Positions 26,284 through 33,868 of a stretch of 64,000 bases of DNA are shown here, piece after piece. The stretch is from Hyphomicrobiales bacterium (lineage in GTDB: Bacteria; Pseudomonadota; Alphaproteobacteria; Rhizobiales; Beijerinckiaceae). The notes beneath the pieces are model-generated. The model was given only the letters and a program-made list of their open reading frames with translations, was not told the origin of the DNA and made no database searches. Where the stretch lies: NCBI GenBank assembly GCA_027483895.1, contig JAIXTP010000017.1:1-64000 (forward strand), given 5' to 3'. The translations under genes were made by a program, and so were the position numbers. The first letter of the stretch is position 1. Every line of letters starts with the position of its first letter.

Positions 26284-27933
26284 TCAGAGCGTGCGCTGCC
26301 CGGCGCGTGCGGCGTCGGTCTGAAGCTTCAGCGACGCGCGCTTGCGAAGCGCGCTTCCTCCGAGCAGATCTTCTTCCTGCCGTTGGTCGCCCCCGAGGCG
26401 GACGGACATCGCACGGATGCGCGGGCGTGCCTGCTTCTCGGGTGCAGAAACGCCTTCGCTGATCGAGATCGTGAAGTCGTCCTCGTCGTCTTCCGAGAAG
26501 CGGGCGACGGAGGCGCCCTGCCTTTCGGCGGCGGCTTCCGTCTTGAACGCCACGATGCTCCGCGCGGCGGCCGGGCTCATCTTCGCGAGCGCGGCTTCCT
26601 TGGAGAACAGCGTCTCCTTCCGGCGATAGATCATCTGGCCGAAGCTCTTCAGCCGGCTCGTGAACACCCGCAGCTTCGACTTTCCTTCATTGGCGGCCTT
26701 GGTGTCGACGGCATCGTGGTAGAGCTTGGTCTTCAGCAGATCGAGCGCATCGTTCTCCTTCATGACCGACAGACCGAAAATCACCTTGTCGTTCAGTCCG
26801 AAGGTCTTCAGGAAGGTGACGACGGCCTTGCGGTCCTCCGGGGAGCCGTTCCGCAGCATGTAGAGCGCCTGGCGCTCGGCGAGGCCCTTGTTCTCGAAAA
26901 GGGCCGCGACGCCCGCCTCGGTATCGGGGCGGAGCGTCTCGAAGGCCGCTGCCGCCTTTGCGTCCGCCTTGCCGGCGGCGACTTCGTGGGCGACCACGCG
27001 CGCCGTGATCCCGAGACCGGCGATCGCGCAGGCCACGCCGGTGACCGCGCCCGCGACGCCGAGGCCGGCGGGCCCGCCCGTCGCGGCGGCCGCCGCCTGC
27101 AGGCCCGTGCTCACGGCCGAAACGGTCGCGACGGCAAGATCGTTGCGCCCCTTGAAGACCCGCTCCTTCTCGGCGTGCTTCGCCAAGGCCATCAAGGCGG
27201 GGTGCTCGCCGGACTTCTTCACGGCGGCGCGCAGCGTCGAGATCGCCGCCGTTCCGGTCGAGACCTTGTAGGCCGAATCCGTCGTCCGCACGGCGGCCGC
27301 GGCGATCCCGACGCCGGCCGCACTCTTCACGCCGGCCCAAGCGAGGCTGCCGAACGTCGTCTCCTGGCTTGCGAAAGCGAGCCGCTTCAGATCGGTCAAC
27401 CGGGCTATCGTCGCGTCCTTGTGCCCGTCGAGCACCGCGGCGCCGTGCTTCTCGATCAGCGCCGCCGCCTGCTCCCGCTGCTCGGCGGTCAGCTGGTCGT
27501 TGTCGGCATCGTAGCCGCGGAGCTGCTCGGACAGTTCGTTCCGTGCCTTGCGCGCCTTGGCGTCGGCCACGACGTTTTCGAAGAAGACCTTGCCGGAATA
27601 GAGCGTGTTCAAGCCGCTCGCTACGGTGCCGACCTTTCCGGAAACGCTTGAAGCGGTCGCGGCGCCCGTGACTTGGAGGCCGTCGAGAAAGTCGCTGTAG
27701 GCGCCGGAGAGGCCGCCCGCCGCTTCGACGAGATAAGAGCCCGCGACGATCGCGCCTTCCGCTCGCGCGGCAAGCGAGGCTGCCTGCGGTTGCGCGAAGA
27801 GGCTGCGGTTCTGCGGGCCCTGCGGGACCGCCGTCCGGCGGCTTGCGCGCAGGGCGGGTTCGGCGGCGACCGATGTCCGCTCGCCGACGCTCGCGGTGCT
27901 GGAATTGCGGGAAACGGAGAAGGATTCAGGCAT
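26284..27933 (-). CDS. Large Ala/Gly-rich secreted-protein candidate (paralogue 2)
   Basis: A 549-residue paralogue of the protein at 14443–16161. The N-terminus is Ser/Arg-rich and disordered. Hydrophobic Ala/Gly helices occupy about 200–310 (TGLQAAAAATGGPAGLGVAGAVTGVACAIAGLG). The shared C-terminal block is GLAERQALYMLRNGSPEDRKAVVTFLKTFGLNDKVIF. A charged tail includes an acidic stretch (SEDDEDDFTIS). The start at 27933 overlaps the stop of the upstream chaperone by 8 bp. No enzymatic motif is seen. Paired chaperones and duplication argue for an effector or accessory pore protein delivered by the T3SS. Confidence 0.7.
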   Translation of the reverse strand: MPESFSVSRNSSTASVGERTSVAAEPALRASRRTAVPQGPQNRSLFAQPQAASLAARAEGAIVAGSYLVEAAGGLSGAYSDFLDGLQVTGAATASSVSGKVGTVASGLNTLYSGKVFFENVVADAKARKARNELSEQLRGYDADNDQLTAEQREQAAALIEKHGAAVLDGHKDATIARLTDLKRLAFASQETTFGSLAWAGVKSAAGVGIAAAAVRTTDSAYKVSTGTAAISTLRAAVKKSGEHPALMALAKHAEKERVFKGRNDLAVATVSAVSTGLQAAAAATGGPAGLGVAGAVTGVACAIAGLGITARVVAHEVAAGKADAKAAAAFETLRPDTEAGVAALFENKGLAERQALYMLRNGSPEDRKAVVTFLKTFGLNDKVIFGLSVMKENDALDLLKTKLYHDAVDTKAANEGKSKLRVFTSRLKSFGQMIYRRKETLFSKEAALAKMSPAAARSIVAFKTEAAAERQGASVARFSEDDEDDFTISISEGVSAPEKQARPRIRAMSVRLGGDQRQEEDLLGGSALRKRASLKLQTDAARAGQRTL

Positions 27934-28447
27934 TGGGGGCCTCGTCCGCTAAGGTGTCGGCCGGAAGCGCCGCGAAAGGATCGGAGCGCAGGCCGGTGAG
28001 GATCCGGGTGAAGGCGTCTTCGGCGGAGATGTCCCCCGAGGCAACCTCGAGGACGGGCGCGAGCGCCACGACGGCCAGACCGCGGAGCATCAGCACCGCT
28101 TCGAGGCCCAACTCGTGCAGGCCTTCCGCGTCGCCCCATGTCCCGTGGACGGTCAGCGCCAACTCGTCGCCGACCATGTGGATGCGGCAGGGCACGATCA
28201 GCTCGTCGAGCATCATCATGATGCGTTGCACGTCGGCCCGGCGTTCTCCCGCCTCCACCGTGACGGATACCGTGCAGCCGAAGTCGATGAGATCTTCGGA
28301 AGGTTCCGAGATCCGGAACAGGCAGCCCAGTCCCGGCACGAGCTGCGCCCGGACGAGTTCCGCACCGGTCACGTCGTCGGGCAGCCGCTCCGGCTCCAGG
28401 CCCAGCGTTGCGAGTTCCGCGACGAGGATGTCGGTTTCAGACCGCAT
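27926..28447 (-). CDS. T3SS chaperone-like protein, second of pair (cassette 2)
   Basis: A 173-residue, strongly acidic protein matching the gene at 16161–16640 in sequence (DELALTVHGTW…GLEAVLMLRGLAVVALAP) and in position immediately before the large secreted candidate. It overlaps the genes on both sides by 11 and 8 bp, showing tight coupling. Strand–helix order fits class I chaperones. Confidence 0.68.
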   Translation of the reverse strand: MRSETDILVAELATLGLEPERLPDDVTGAELVRAQLVPGLGCLFRISEPSEDLIDFGCTVSVTVEAGERRADVQRIMMMLDELIVPCRIHMVGDELALTVHGTWGDAEGLHELGLEAVLMLRGLAVVALAPVLEVASGDISAEDAFTRILTGLRSDPFAALPADTLADEAPNA

Positions 28448-28952
28448 CGTCGGTCTCCATGGCGTTCGGATCGCGGATCAGGGCGAGCATGCCGTCGATC
28501 TCTTCCGGGCTCGGACGCAGCGTCCCGAGCCGCTCGATTGCAGCCTCGACGTCGGATGTCAGCCGCTCGAAGAGTTCGTGCAGCGAGAGGAAATCGAAGG
28601 CGGCGCCGCTCTGATGCAGACCCGTGCAGGAGAGGTAAGGCCTGCCCGTCGCTTCGAGGCCGATCGCGAAGGGCTGGTTCAGGGCTGCGAAGGTCCGGAT
28701 CATGTGAAGCCAGCCCCGCATGCCTTCTTCGTCCCCCACGGGGGCGGGCGTCGCCAGAGGGCGACGGATCTCGTAGGCGGTGGTCCGTCCGCCGCGTCCC
28801 ATGGAGCGGCACGCGACCGTGTAGGACAGACCGTCGCGCTCGACGGTGAACACCACCGGCCCGTCGACCGCCCCGACATCGGGGAAGAACCGGCGCTCCG
28901 CCAGGAAGGCGAGGAGCTGCGACAGGAATTCGGGTCTCTTCGGTGCGGTCAT
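28437..28952 (-). CDS. T3SS chaperone-like protein, first of pair (cassette 2)
   Basis: A 171-residue protein that starts the second cassette. The central FAALNQPFAIGLEATGRPYL is matched by FGLFNQPFGLVTDGDEARL in the gene at 16633–17151. An operator (site 7) lies 53 bp upstream, overlapping the end of sctL, so the cassette can be transcribed apart from the sctI–L genes in front of it. Confidence 0.66.
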   Translation of the reverse strand: MTAPKRPEFLSQLLAFLAERRFFPDVGAVDGPVVFTVERDGLSYTVACRSMGRGGRTTAYEIRRPLATPAPVGDEEGMRGWLHMIRTFAALNQPFAIGLEATGRPYLSCTGLHQSGAAFDFLSLHELFERLTSDVEAAIERLGTLRPSPEEIDGMLALIRDPNAMETDDAV

Positions 28953-29005
28953 GTCCGGTCCGTCCGTTCTCTTCGCCCTTGTCTAAGCGAAGGCGCGCGC
29001 CTTCG

Positions 29006-29023
29006 ACGTGCGCCGGCTCACAC
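29006..29023. promoter_or_regulatory. CRP-geometry operator, site 7 (before cassette 2)
   Basis: ACGTGC-N6-TCACAC, the least perfect of the eight, covers the sctL stop codon and lies 53 bp before the start at 28952. It would give the cassette its own promoter. Confidence 0.5.
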
Positions 29024-29695
29024 CGCCGCCGCTTCCTCGCCGGGGGCGTCCCCGGTCGCCCGAACCATGCCGCCCGTCAAGGCGGATGCGATCGCGGCGA
29101 TTTCGAGAGCGAGGCTCGTCTCCACGCGGCCGATGGGCGTCTCGATCAGCACGCCGTCGGGCGCCAGCGCGGGATCCTCGACGACGTCCAGGAACTGGAG
29201 CGAGGGCGCCGCCTCCCGGATCATCGCCTCGACCCGCGTCTTGTGGACCATGGCGTCCGGATGCAGGCCGACACGGACGGAATTCGTCTTGCGGAACTTC
29301 GAGAAGGCGCCTTGGACCGCCACGAGGATCTTCTGCTCGTCGGAGTATTCGCCCGCAAGCCGCCGCATGATGCCCGCCAGCAGCTCGCCGAGGTCGTGTT
29401 CGAGATCGGCATAGCGCGCATCGAGCGCCGCCGTTTCCGCGGCAAGGCGCGCGAGCGTCTCCCGCTCCGCCTCGGCCCGGCCTTCCTCGTAGCCCTGCCG
29501 CCGCCGCTCGGCATGGACGGCTTCCGCATCGCGCAGGATCTCTGCCGCACGCGCTTCCGCCGCGCGGACGATCGCGGCCGCGGCCTCCACCGCGCTCAGG
29601 GCCTCCGCCTTGATGATCCGCGGTCGGCCGTCCCATTTCATCCCGAACGCCTCGACGCTCAGGAATTCCGCCCGCTCGGCCATTTTCGTTCCCAT
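29018..29695 (-). CDS. sctL: T3SS stator/ATPase regulator SctL
   Basis: A 225-residue protein of the YscL/HrpE/FliH family, the peripheral stalk that holds the SctN ATPase at the sorting platform. Seen: a long Ala/Glu/Arg-rich helix (residues ~25–110; AEARAAEILRDAEAVHAERRRQGYEEGRAEAERE) typical of FliH/ATPase-b-subunit-like proteins, then a C-terminal domain with VRVGLHPD, FLDVVEDPAL and GVLIETPIGRVETSLALEI, the last being the family signature. The start is at 29695 or 29683; both overlap the end of sctK. Confidence 0.9.
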   Translation of the reverse strand: MGTKMAERAEFLSVEAFGMKWDGRPRIIKAEALSAVEAAAAIVRAAEARAAEILRDAEAVHAERRRQGYEEGRAEAERETLARLAAETAALDARYADLEHDLGELLAGIMRRLAGEYSDEQKILVAVQGAFSKFRKTNSVRVGLHPDAMVHKTRVEAMIREAAPSLQFLDVVEDPALAPDGVLIETPIGRVETSLALEIAAIASALTGGMVRATGDAPGEEAAAV

Positions 29696-30390
29696 ATCCT
29701 GAAGAGGAGTTCGCGATGATCGTCGCGAAGCGTGAAGGCCGGACGGTCGCCGCCGCGTGCAGGGGTCCTGAAACGGAGCAGAGCCCCCCAGACCGGCCCG
29801 GTTCCGCTCACGAATTCGTCGACCACGGCAGCGCCGAAGGCCGCGATGGCTTCGCGGGCGGCGTCGTCGTCCCGCCCGAAGATGTCGGCATAGACGGCTT
29901 CCGCGTCGCACAGCGTCCCGAGTTCCGGATAGAAGAACTGCGCCTCGCCGAATGCGGGCTCCGCGGCCTCGGCGGACAGGATCCGGCGGATCCGGTCGGC
30001 GGCAGCCTTCGTGACTTGCCGAGAGATCGGCACATGCAGTGCGGCTGCGGCCGTGCACAGCGCGAATGTTTCCAGAACCGGCAGCGGGGCGAGCGCGACG
30101 GCCGCGGCGATCCGCATGCCGCGTTCCGATGCGAGTGCCGCCGACCAGTCGGCATCGGAGATTCCCTTCATGCTGCCCAGCGCACAATCGAAGACGAAGC
30201 GGTCGATCGCAGGCGCCAGCAGCGCGAATTCGTCATCCTGAGGTCGCTCGGGAAGGAGGCCGAGCAGAGCTTCGCCGACCTCCGGCGCGATCCGGTCCGA
30301 TGGACGACGGAAGAATTCTCCCAAGGCTTCGAGAACCGCGGGATCGACCTGCGGCGCGGCGGCGTCCCGGGCGGTCGGGGCTGCGTCCAT
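29659..30390 (-). CDS. sctK: Sorting-platform protein SctK
   Basis: A 243-residue protein between sctJ and sctL, the usual place of SctK (YscK/PscK/OrgA). It is helical and poorly conserved, as SctK is, with LETFALCTAAAALHVPISRQVTKAA and a C-terminal TLRDDHRELLFRIWERKW segment. SctK connects the pod of the sorting platform to SctD. The call rests on gene order and size more than on motif. The 3' end overlaps sctL. Confidence 0.75.
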   Translation of the reverse strand: MDAAPTARDAAAPQVDPAVLEALGEFFRRPSDRIAPEVGEALLGLLPERPQDDEFALLAPAIDRFVFDCALGSMKGISDADWSAALASERGMRIAAAVALAPLPVLETFALCTAAAALHVPISRQVTKAAADRIRRILSAEAAEPAFGEAQFFYPELGTLCDAEAVYADIFGRDDDAAREAIAAFGAAVVDEFVSGTGPVWGALLRFRTPARGGDRPAFTLRDDHRELLFRIWERKWPSGRNS

Positions 30391-30401
30391 CGCGGCGGAT
30401 C

Positions 30402-31205
30402 TCAGCCCCTATCCTCGGCATCCGCCTCGTCGGCCTCGGCGCCCGCGGCCTTCGCCTTGTAGCGGCGATAACCGAAGAAGCCGCCCGCGCCGATGCCCGC
30501 GAGAAAGACCGCCGACAGCGCGAGATTGCGCCAATCGGAGAAGAATTTCTCCGTGCCCGTCCGCAGGTCGCGGGCCTGCGGCATGCTGGTCGGGTCCGTG
30601 CGGAAGAAGACCGTCGCGGGCTGCGCCTCGACGGTCGTGACGTTCACGGCCGCGTAATTGAGACCCTCGATGGCATTGGAGACGAGCCGGCGGATCTGCG
30701 GCGTCAGATATTCGATGTCGACGCCCGCGCGATGCTTGATGAAGACCGACGCGGATGAAGGCTGGACCTGCTTGCCGAATTCGGGCGCCTCGGGCAGCAC
30801 CAGATGCACGCGCGAAACCACGACGCCGTCTATCGAGTTGAGTGTCTTCTCGATCTCCTGGCTCAATCCGTAGGCGAAGCGGACGCGCTCCTCGAACGGT
30901 GTCGAGGTGATGCCGGACTTCTTGAAGATGACGCCGAGATCCTCCTTGGCCTGACGGGGCAGGCCCGCATCGCGCAGGATCTTCACCGCGAGCAGGAACT
31001 GGTCGGTTTCCACCGAAACCGAGCTGCCCTTGTCGCCGTTGGTGGTCTTGGTGGCGCGGATACCGTTGCTCAGCAGCGTGGCCGTGATCTCGTTGGCCTC
31101 CGCTTCCGAGAGGCCGGAATAGACGTCCTGCTTCGCGCAGGCGGCCAGCATAGCCAGCGCGAAGGTCGCCGCGAGGACCCGGCGGACGGAATCGTTCGAT
31201 CGCAT
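30402..31205 (-). CDS. sctJ: Inner-membrane ring lipoprotein SctJ
   Basis: A 267-residue YscJ/PrgK/FliF-family ring protein. The leader LAATFALAMLAACAKQDVYSGL carries a lipobox (LAAC), followed by YSGLSEAEANEITATLLSNGI, the first ring-building motif; then GLPRQAKEDLGVIFKKSG, FAYGLSQEIEKTLNSIDGVV and ARVHLVLPE-like sequence (here SRVHLVLPEAPEFG). A C-terminal membrane helix (LALSAVFLAGIGAGGFFGYRRY) and a basic-acidic tail finish it. The ATG shares one base with the sctI stop (TGATG). All features of an intact SctJ are present. Confidence 0.96.
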   Translation of the reverse strand: MRSNDSVRRVLAATFALAMLAACAKQDVYSGLSEAEANEITATLLSNGIRATKTTNGDKGSSVSVETDQFLLAVKILRDAGLPRQAKEDLGVIFKKSGITSTPFEERVRFAYGLSQEIEKTLNSIDGVVVSRVHLVLPEAPEFGKQVQPSSASVFIKHRAGVDIEYLTPQIRRLVSNAIEGLNYAAVNVTTVEAQPATVFFRTDPTSMPQARDLRTGTEKFFSDWRNLALSAVFLAGIGAGGFFGYRRYKAKAAGAEADEADAEDRG

Positions 31206-31705
31206 CACTGGCCTTTGGTCAGCGAGTCGACCGCTTGGGTCATCTTGCCGGTGATCTTGGAAGCGACGTCGATCATCAGCGTGTATTGGACCATGTCCAT
31301 CTGCAGCTTGAGCAGCGCGCTCGTGGAGGTCGAGGGCGTGTCGATATCGCGGATCAGCATGGACTGCCGGTCCGAGAATTCGCCCTGAAGCTTCTTGAGG
31401 CCCGAAAGGATCGTGTCGCCCGGGTTCACGGCGCGCGGCGCCGCATCCGGCGCGAGTTCGAGCGCCTTGATGGTCTCGCGGCGCTGGTCGATCCCCGACG
31501 CCGCTCCCGGCCCGCCTACGGCCGGCACTTCCGCGGCGACCGTGCTCACGAGGTCCGAGCGGGCGCGCGCGTTCGAAAGGGCCCCCTCGAGGGCCGTGAT
31601 CTTCTCCGCCGGAAAGATCCGCGTATTCCCCGCCGAAGGCAGGGTGCCGGTGCCGAGCTGTCCGCTGGTCTCGACAAGGGCCGTTCCGATTCCGATCGTC
31701 GGCAT
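31205..31705 (-). CDS. sctI: T3SS inner-rod protein SctI
   Basis: A 166-residue protein directly before sctJ. The C-terminus SALLKLQMDMVQYTLMIDVASKITGKMTQAVDSLTKGQ has the helical pattern of SctI/PrgJ/YscI rods (xxLLxxQxxxxxxxxxxxxxSKxxxxxxxxxxxLxxxQ). The N-terminal part is Ala/Thr-rich. ATG 31705 is preferred: GGAG lies before it, and the upstream ATG at 31735 has no ribosome site. It is longer than the ~100–115 residues common for the family. SctI is itself a secreted early substrate. Confidence 0.88.
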   Translation of the reverse strand: MPTIGIGTALVETSGQLGTGTLPSAGNTRIFPAEKITALEGALSNARARSDLVSTVAAEVPAVGGPGAASGIDQRRETIKALELAPDAAPRAVNPGDTILSGLKKLQGEFSDRQSMLIRDIDTPSTSTSALLKLQMDMVQYTLMIDVASKITGKMTQAVDSLTKGQ

Positions 31706-31870
31706 CGAATCTTCGCTCCACACCTGCGACTGCATGCTTTTACAATCTACGATTGTTCAGCCCGCAATCAAGAATCCTGTTTTTCCGAATGCCCAGGGAC
31801 GAACGACGACGGTTCGTTTTCGTCACTGTTCGCGGTTTACTGCCGCGCACCGCCCCGTTTCAGCCCGGGA
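31706..31870. promoter_or_regulatory. Gap before sctI
   Basis: A 165-bp non-coding stretch, AT-rich near 31735–31790, that should carry the promoter of sctIJKL. No TGTGC-N6-GCACA site is present. Confidence 0.4.
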
Positions 31871-32272
31871 TCATGCCTCGACTTCGGTGAGCAGCGTCTT
31901 CGCGATGTCGCGCAGATTGTCCTGATCGGCATATTTCGCGACATGTTCGAGAAGCTTTCGTCCGGCCGCCGCGCGGCCCGCGCGGATCGAGGCCATGCCC
32001 TTGAACAGGTCCGTTTCCATCCCGGGCGGCGCGTCGCGCAGGACTTCGAGGGCCTTTTCCGGCATCCCCGCCCCGAGAAAGGCGTAGGCGCTGCCCACAT
32101 AGCCCGCCGCCAGACCGGGCCGCGCGGCGATCACGGCGGCGAAGATGTCGAGCGCCGGCGGTGCCATGTTGCGGGAGGCCGCGAGAAAACCCGCCTCCAC
32201 CAGATCCTGCATGACCTGCGGCTCGATGGTGATCCCGAAGGCGTCCGTCGGGGAAGTGTCTCGTGCGCTCAT
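31871..32272 (-). CDS. TPR-type protein of the T3SS (HrpB1/SctG-like size)
   Basis: A 133-residue helical protein with TPR-like repeats (LDIFAAVIAARPGLAAGYVGSAYAFLGAGMPEKALEVL; GMASIRAGRAAAGRKLLEHVAKYA). GGAG lies 7 bp before the ATG. In other systems small TPR proteins at this place are chaperones for the needle or early substrates (YscG, HrpB1). Here a better SctG candidate lies in the needle operon, so this one may serve SctI or SctW. Confidence 0.65.
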   Translation of the reverse strand: MSARDTSPTDAFGITIEPQVMQDLVEAGFLAASRNMAPPALDIFAAVIAARPGLAAGYVGSAYAFLGAGMPEKALEVLRDAPPGMETDLFKGMASIRAGRAAAGRKLLEHVAKYADQDNLRDIAKTLLTEVEA

Positions 32273-32312
32273 GATCGCTCCGTCACGGGAAGTCGCGGGT
32301 CCGGCCGTCGGG

Positions 32313-32681
32313 TCAGCGGACCGCCTGCTTCCTCTCCTTGAGATATTCGAAGCAGGCGACGAGCGCCTGCACGTTGATTCCGCCGATCGGCTGGCGGACG
32401 GCGAGGACCAGACGGCGGTCGCCGGATGCGGCGACCGCCAGCACCCGCCGGCTTGCCGCGTCGTAACCCGATCGTGCGAGAAGGGTCCGGCCGGCCTGCG
32501 CGACCGAGGACACGTCGAAGCTCAGGCTGACCACGAGATCCGTCCCGCGCTCGGCCTCTCCGAAGGTCAGGACGCCGGAATCGGAGAACTCGAAGGCGGA
32601 GCGGCCCGCCGCGTCGAAACGCGGCACGAGGCCGAGCAGCCTGCCGAAATCCTCGATCGCCGATCGTGCTCTGGGGTCCAC
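32313..32681 (-). CDS. T3SS chaperone-like protein next to gatekeeper SctW
   Basis: A 122-residue protein starting with GTG at 32681 (GAGGGAG upstream); the longer ATG frame reads through arginine-rich shadow sequence. The layout fits class I chaperones: helix ARSAIEDFGRLLGLVPRF, strands SAFEFSDSG and LVVSLSFDV, helix AQAGRTLLARSGY, strands VLAVAASGDRRLVLAVRQP, and a C-terminal helix (NVQALVACFEYLKER). It starts 14 bp after sctW. Gatekeepers of the YopN/SepL group use such small partners (SycN/YscB, CesL), so SctW binding is likely. Confidence 0.68.
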   Translation of the reverse strand: MDPRARSAIEDFGRLLGLVPRFDAAGRSAFEFSDSGVLTFGEAERGTDLVVSLSFDVSSVAQAGRTLLARSGYDAASRRVLAVAASGDRRLVLAVRQPIGGINVQALVACFEYLKERKQAVR

Positions 32682-32695
32682 GCCGTCTTTCTCCC

Positions 32696-33868
32696 TCAAG
32701 CGCCGTATTCGGCGTCTTCGCGCTCGGCGAGGCTGGTGAGCCAAGCGAGCAGCGCGCCGTTCTGCATCTCGCGCGCGCTCACGGCGGGCAGCACGTCGTC
32801 CGGAACGAGGTCGTAGAGCGACTTCAGGCCGTTGCCGAGATGAACGAGCACGCGCGCGGGCATGTGGAGCTGGCTCTCGAAGATGCCCATCGCATCGGCG
32901 GTGCTGGGGGCGGCCTTCGCGCAGAAATGCAGAAGGCGACTGGTCAACGTCGTCGGCGTGAGGGACGGGCGTTCGGCCTCGGCGATCAGGCGCAGGATCT
33001 TTTCGAGCTGCTGATCCGAGAGCCGGAAGACCGAATTCAGCCGCTTCAGCTTGCCGAGTTCGGTAAGGATCTCGGAAAGGAACCGCGGGTCGGTCGAAGG
33101 CCCGGTGCTGCGAAGATCCTGTCCCGCCGCTTCGAGGAACAGCTCCACGATCTCGTCGAACTTCTTGAGCCCGTCGAAGGCCGTCAGTTCGTCGAACAGC
33201 TGGCCCATATGCTTCTGCTCGCGCAGCATCCGGCGATAGGTCTCGCGCACGGCCGCCGGGTCGGTCTCCAGCGTCTGCTTGGCCTCATGCGCCAGCTTGG
33301 CGACGGCGAACCCGGCGCGGACCTCGCGGGCGAGGTCTTCGCGCTCGAACTCGACCTTGGCGTCTTCGAGCGCCGCTTCCAGCGCTTCGTCGACCCCCGC
33401 GAAATAGGAGGCGGCGATCTCGAGCGCCGCGAACTGGTGCGTCGGATCGGCATCGAAACGCTGCAGCGCGGCGAGCACGTCGTTCTTCGTCGGACCGCCG
33501 CCGCCCGCACCGCGCTCCGACGTCCGCAGGAGATAGGAGCCGAGTTCTTCGACCAGGCTCTTCAGCTTGGCCTCGCTCGGCATGTCCGGCAGCCGATCGA
33601 GATATTCGGAGATCCGGGCCAAGGCCTCCACATTGGCCGCGCGGCCCTGTCTTATCTCGCGCTGCTGCAGGGTCTTGCGGTCGGCGCGATGGGCCACCGA
33701 CATCCCGAGTTCTTCGGAGGCCTCGGCGAGCTTCTCGCCCTCCGTCGTGACGCGCACCTCTTCGCCGCCGTATCGGCCCAGCTTCTCCGAGACGGCCTCC
33801 GAGCCCTGCGGCGAGGCGATCGTCTGGGAAGCGATGCGACCGAAATCGGACGGAACGGAGGTGTTCAT
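32696..33868 (-). CDS. sctW: T3SS gatekeeper SctW (YopN/InvE/MxiC/HrpJ family)
   Basis: A 390-residue helical protein. The gatekeeper sits at the export gate and holds back effectors until translocators have been secreted. The N-terminus is disordered and Ser-rich; residues ~75–370 form HrpJ/TyeA-type helical bundles with EALARISEYLDRLPDMPSE, the ALQRFDADPTHQFAALEIAASYF repeat and a C-terminal TyeA-like part (VLVHLGNGLKSLYDLVPDDVLP). Start 33868 overlaps the sctD stop (ATGA). Confidence 0.9.
   Translation of the reverse strand: MNTSVPSDFGRIASQTIASPQGSEAVSEKLGRYGGEEVRVTTEGEKLAEASEELGMSVAHRADRKTLQQREIRQGRAANVEALARISEYLDRLPDMPSEAKLKSLVEELGSYLLRTSERGAGGGGPTKNDVLAALQRFDADPTHQFAALEIAASYFAGVDEALEAALEDAKVEFEREDLAREVRAGFAVAKLAHEAKQTLETDPAAVRETYRRMLREQKHMGQLFDELTAFDGLKKFDEIVELFLEAAGQDLRSTGPSTDPRFLSEILTELGKLKRLNSVFRLSDQQLEKILRLIAEAERPSLTPTTLTSRLLHFCAKAAPSTADAMGIFESQLHMPARVLVHLGNGLKSLYDLVPDDVLPAVSAREMQNGALLAWLTSLAEREDAEYGA

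Noticed and set aside
30402-31721. Long form of sctJ starting before sctI
   Set aside because: The upstream part is an out-of-frame reading of sctI; the SctJ lipoprotein leader starts at 31205.
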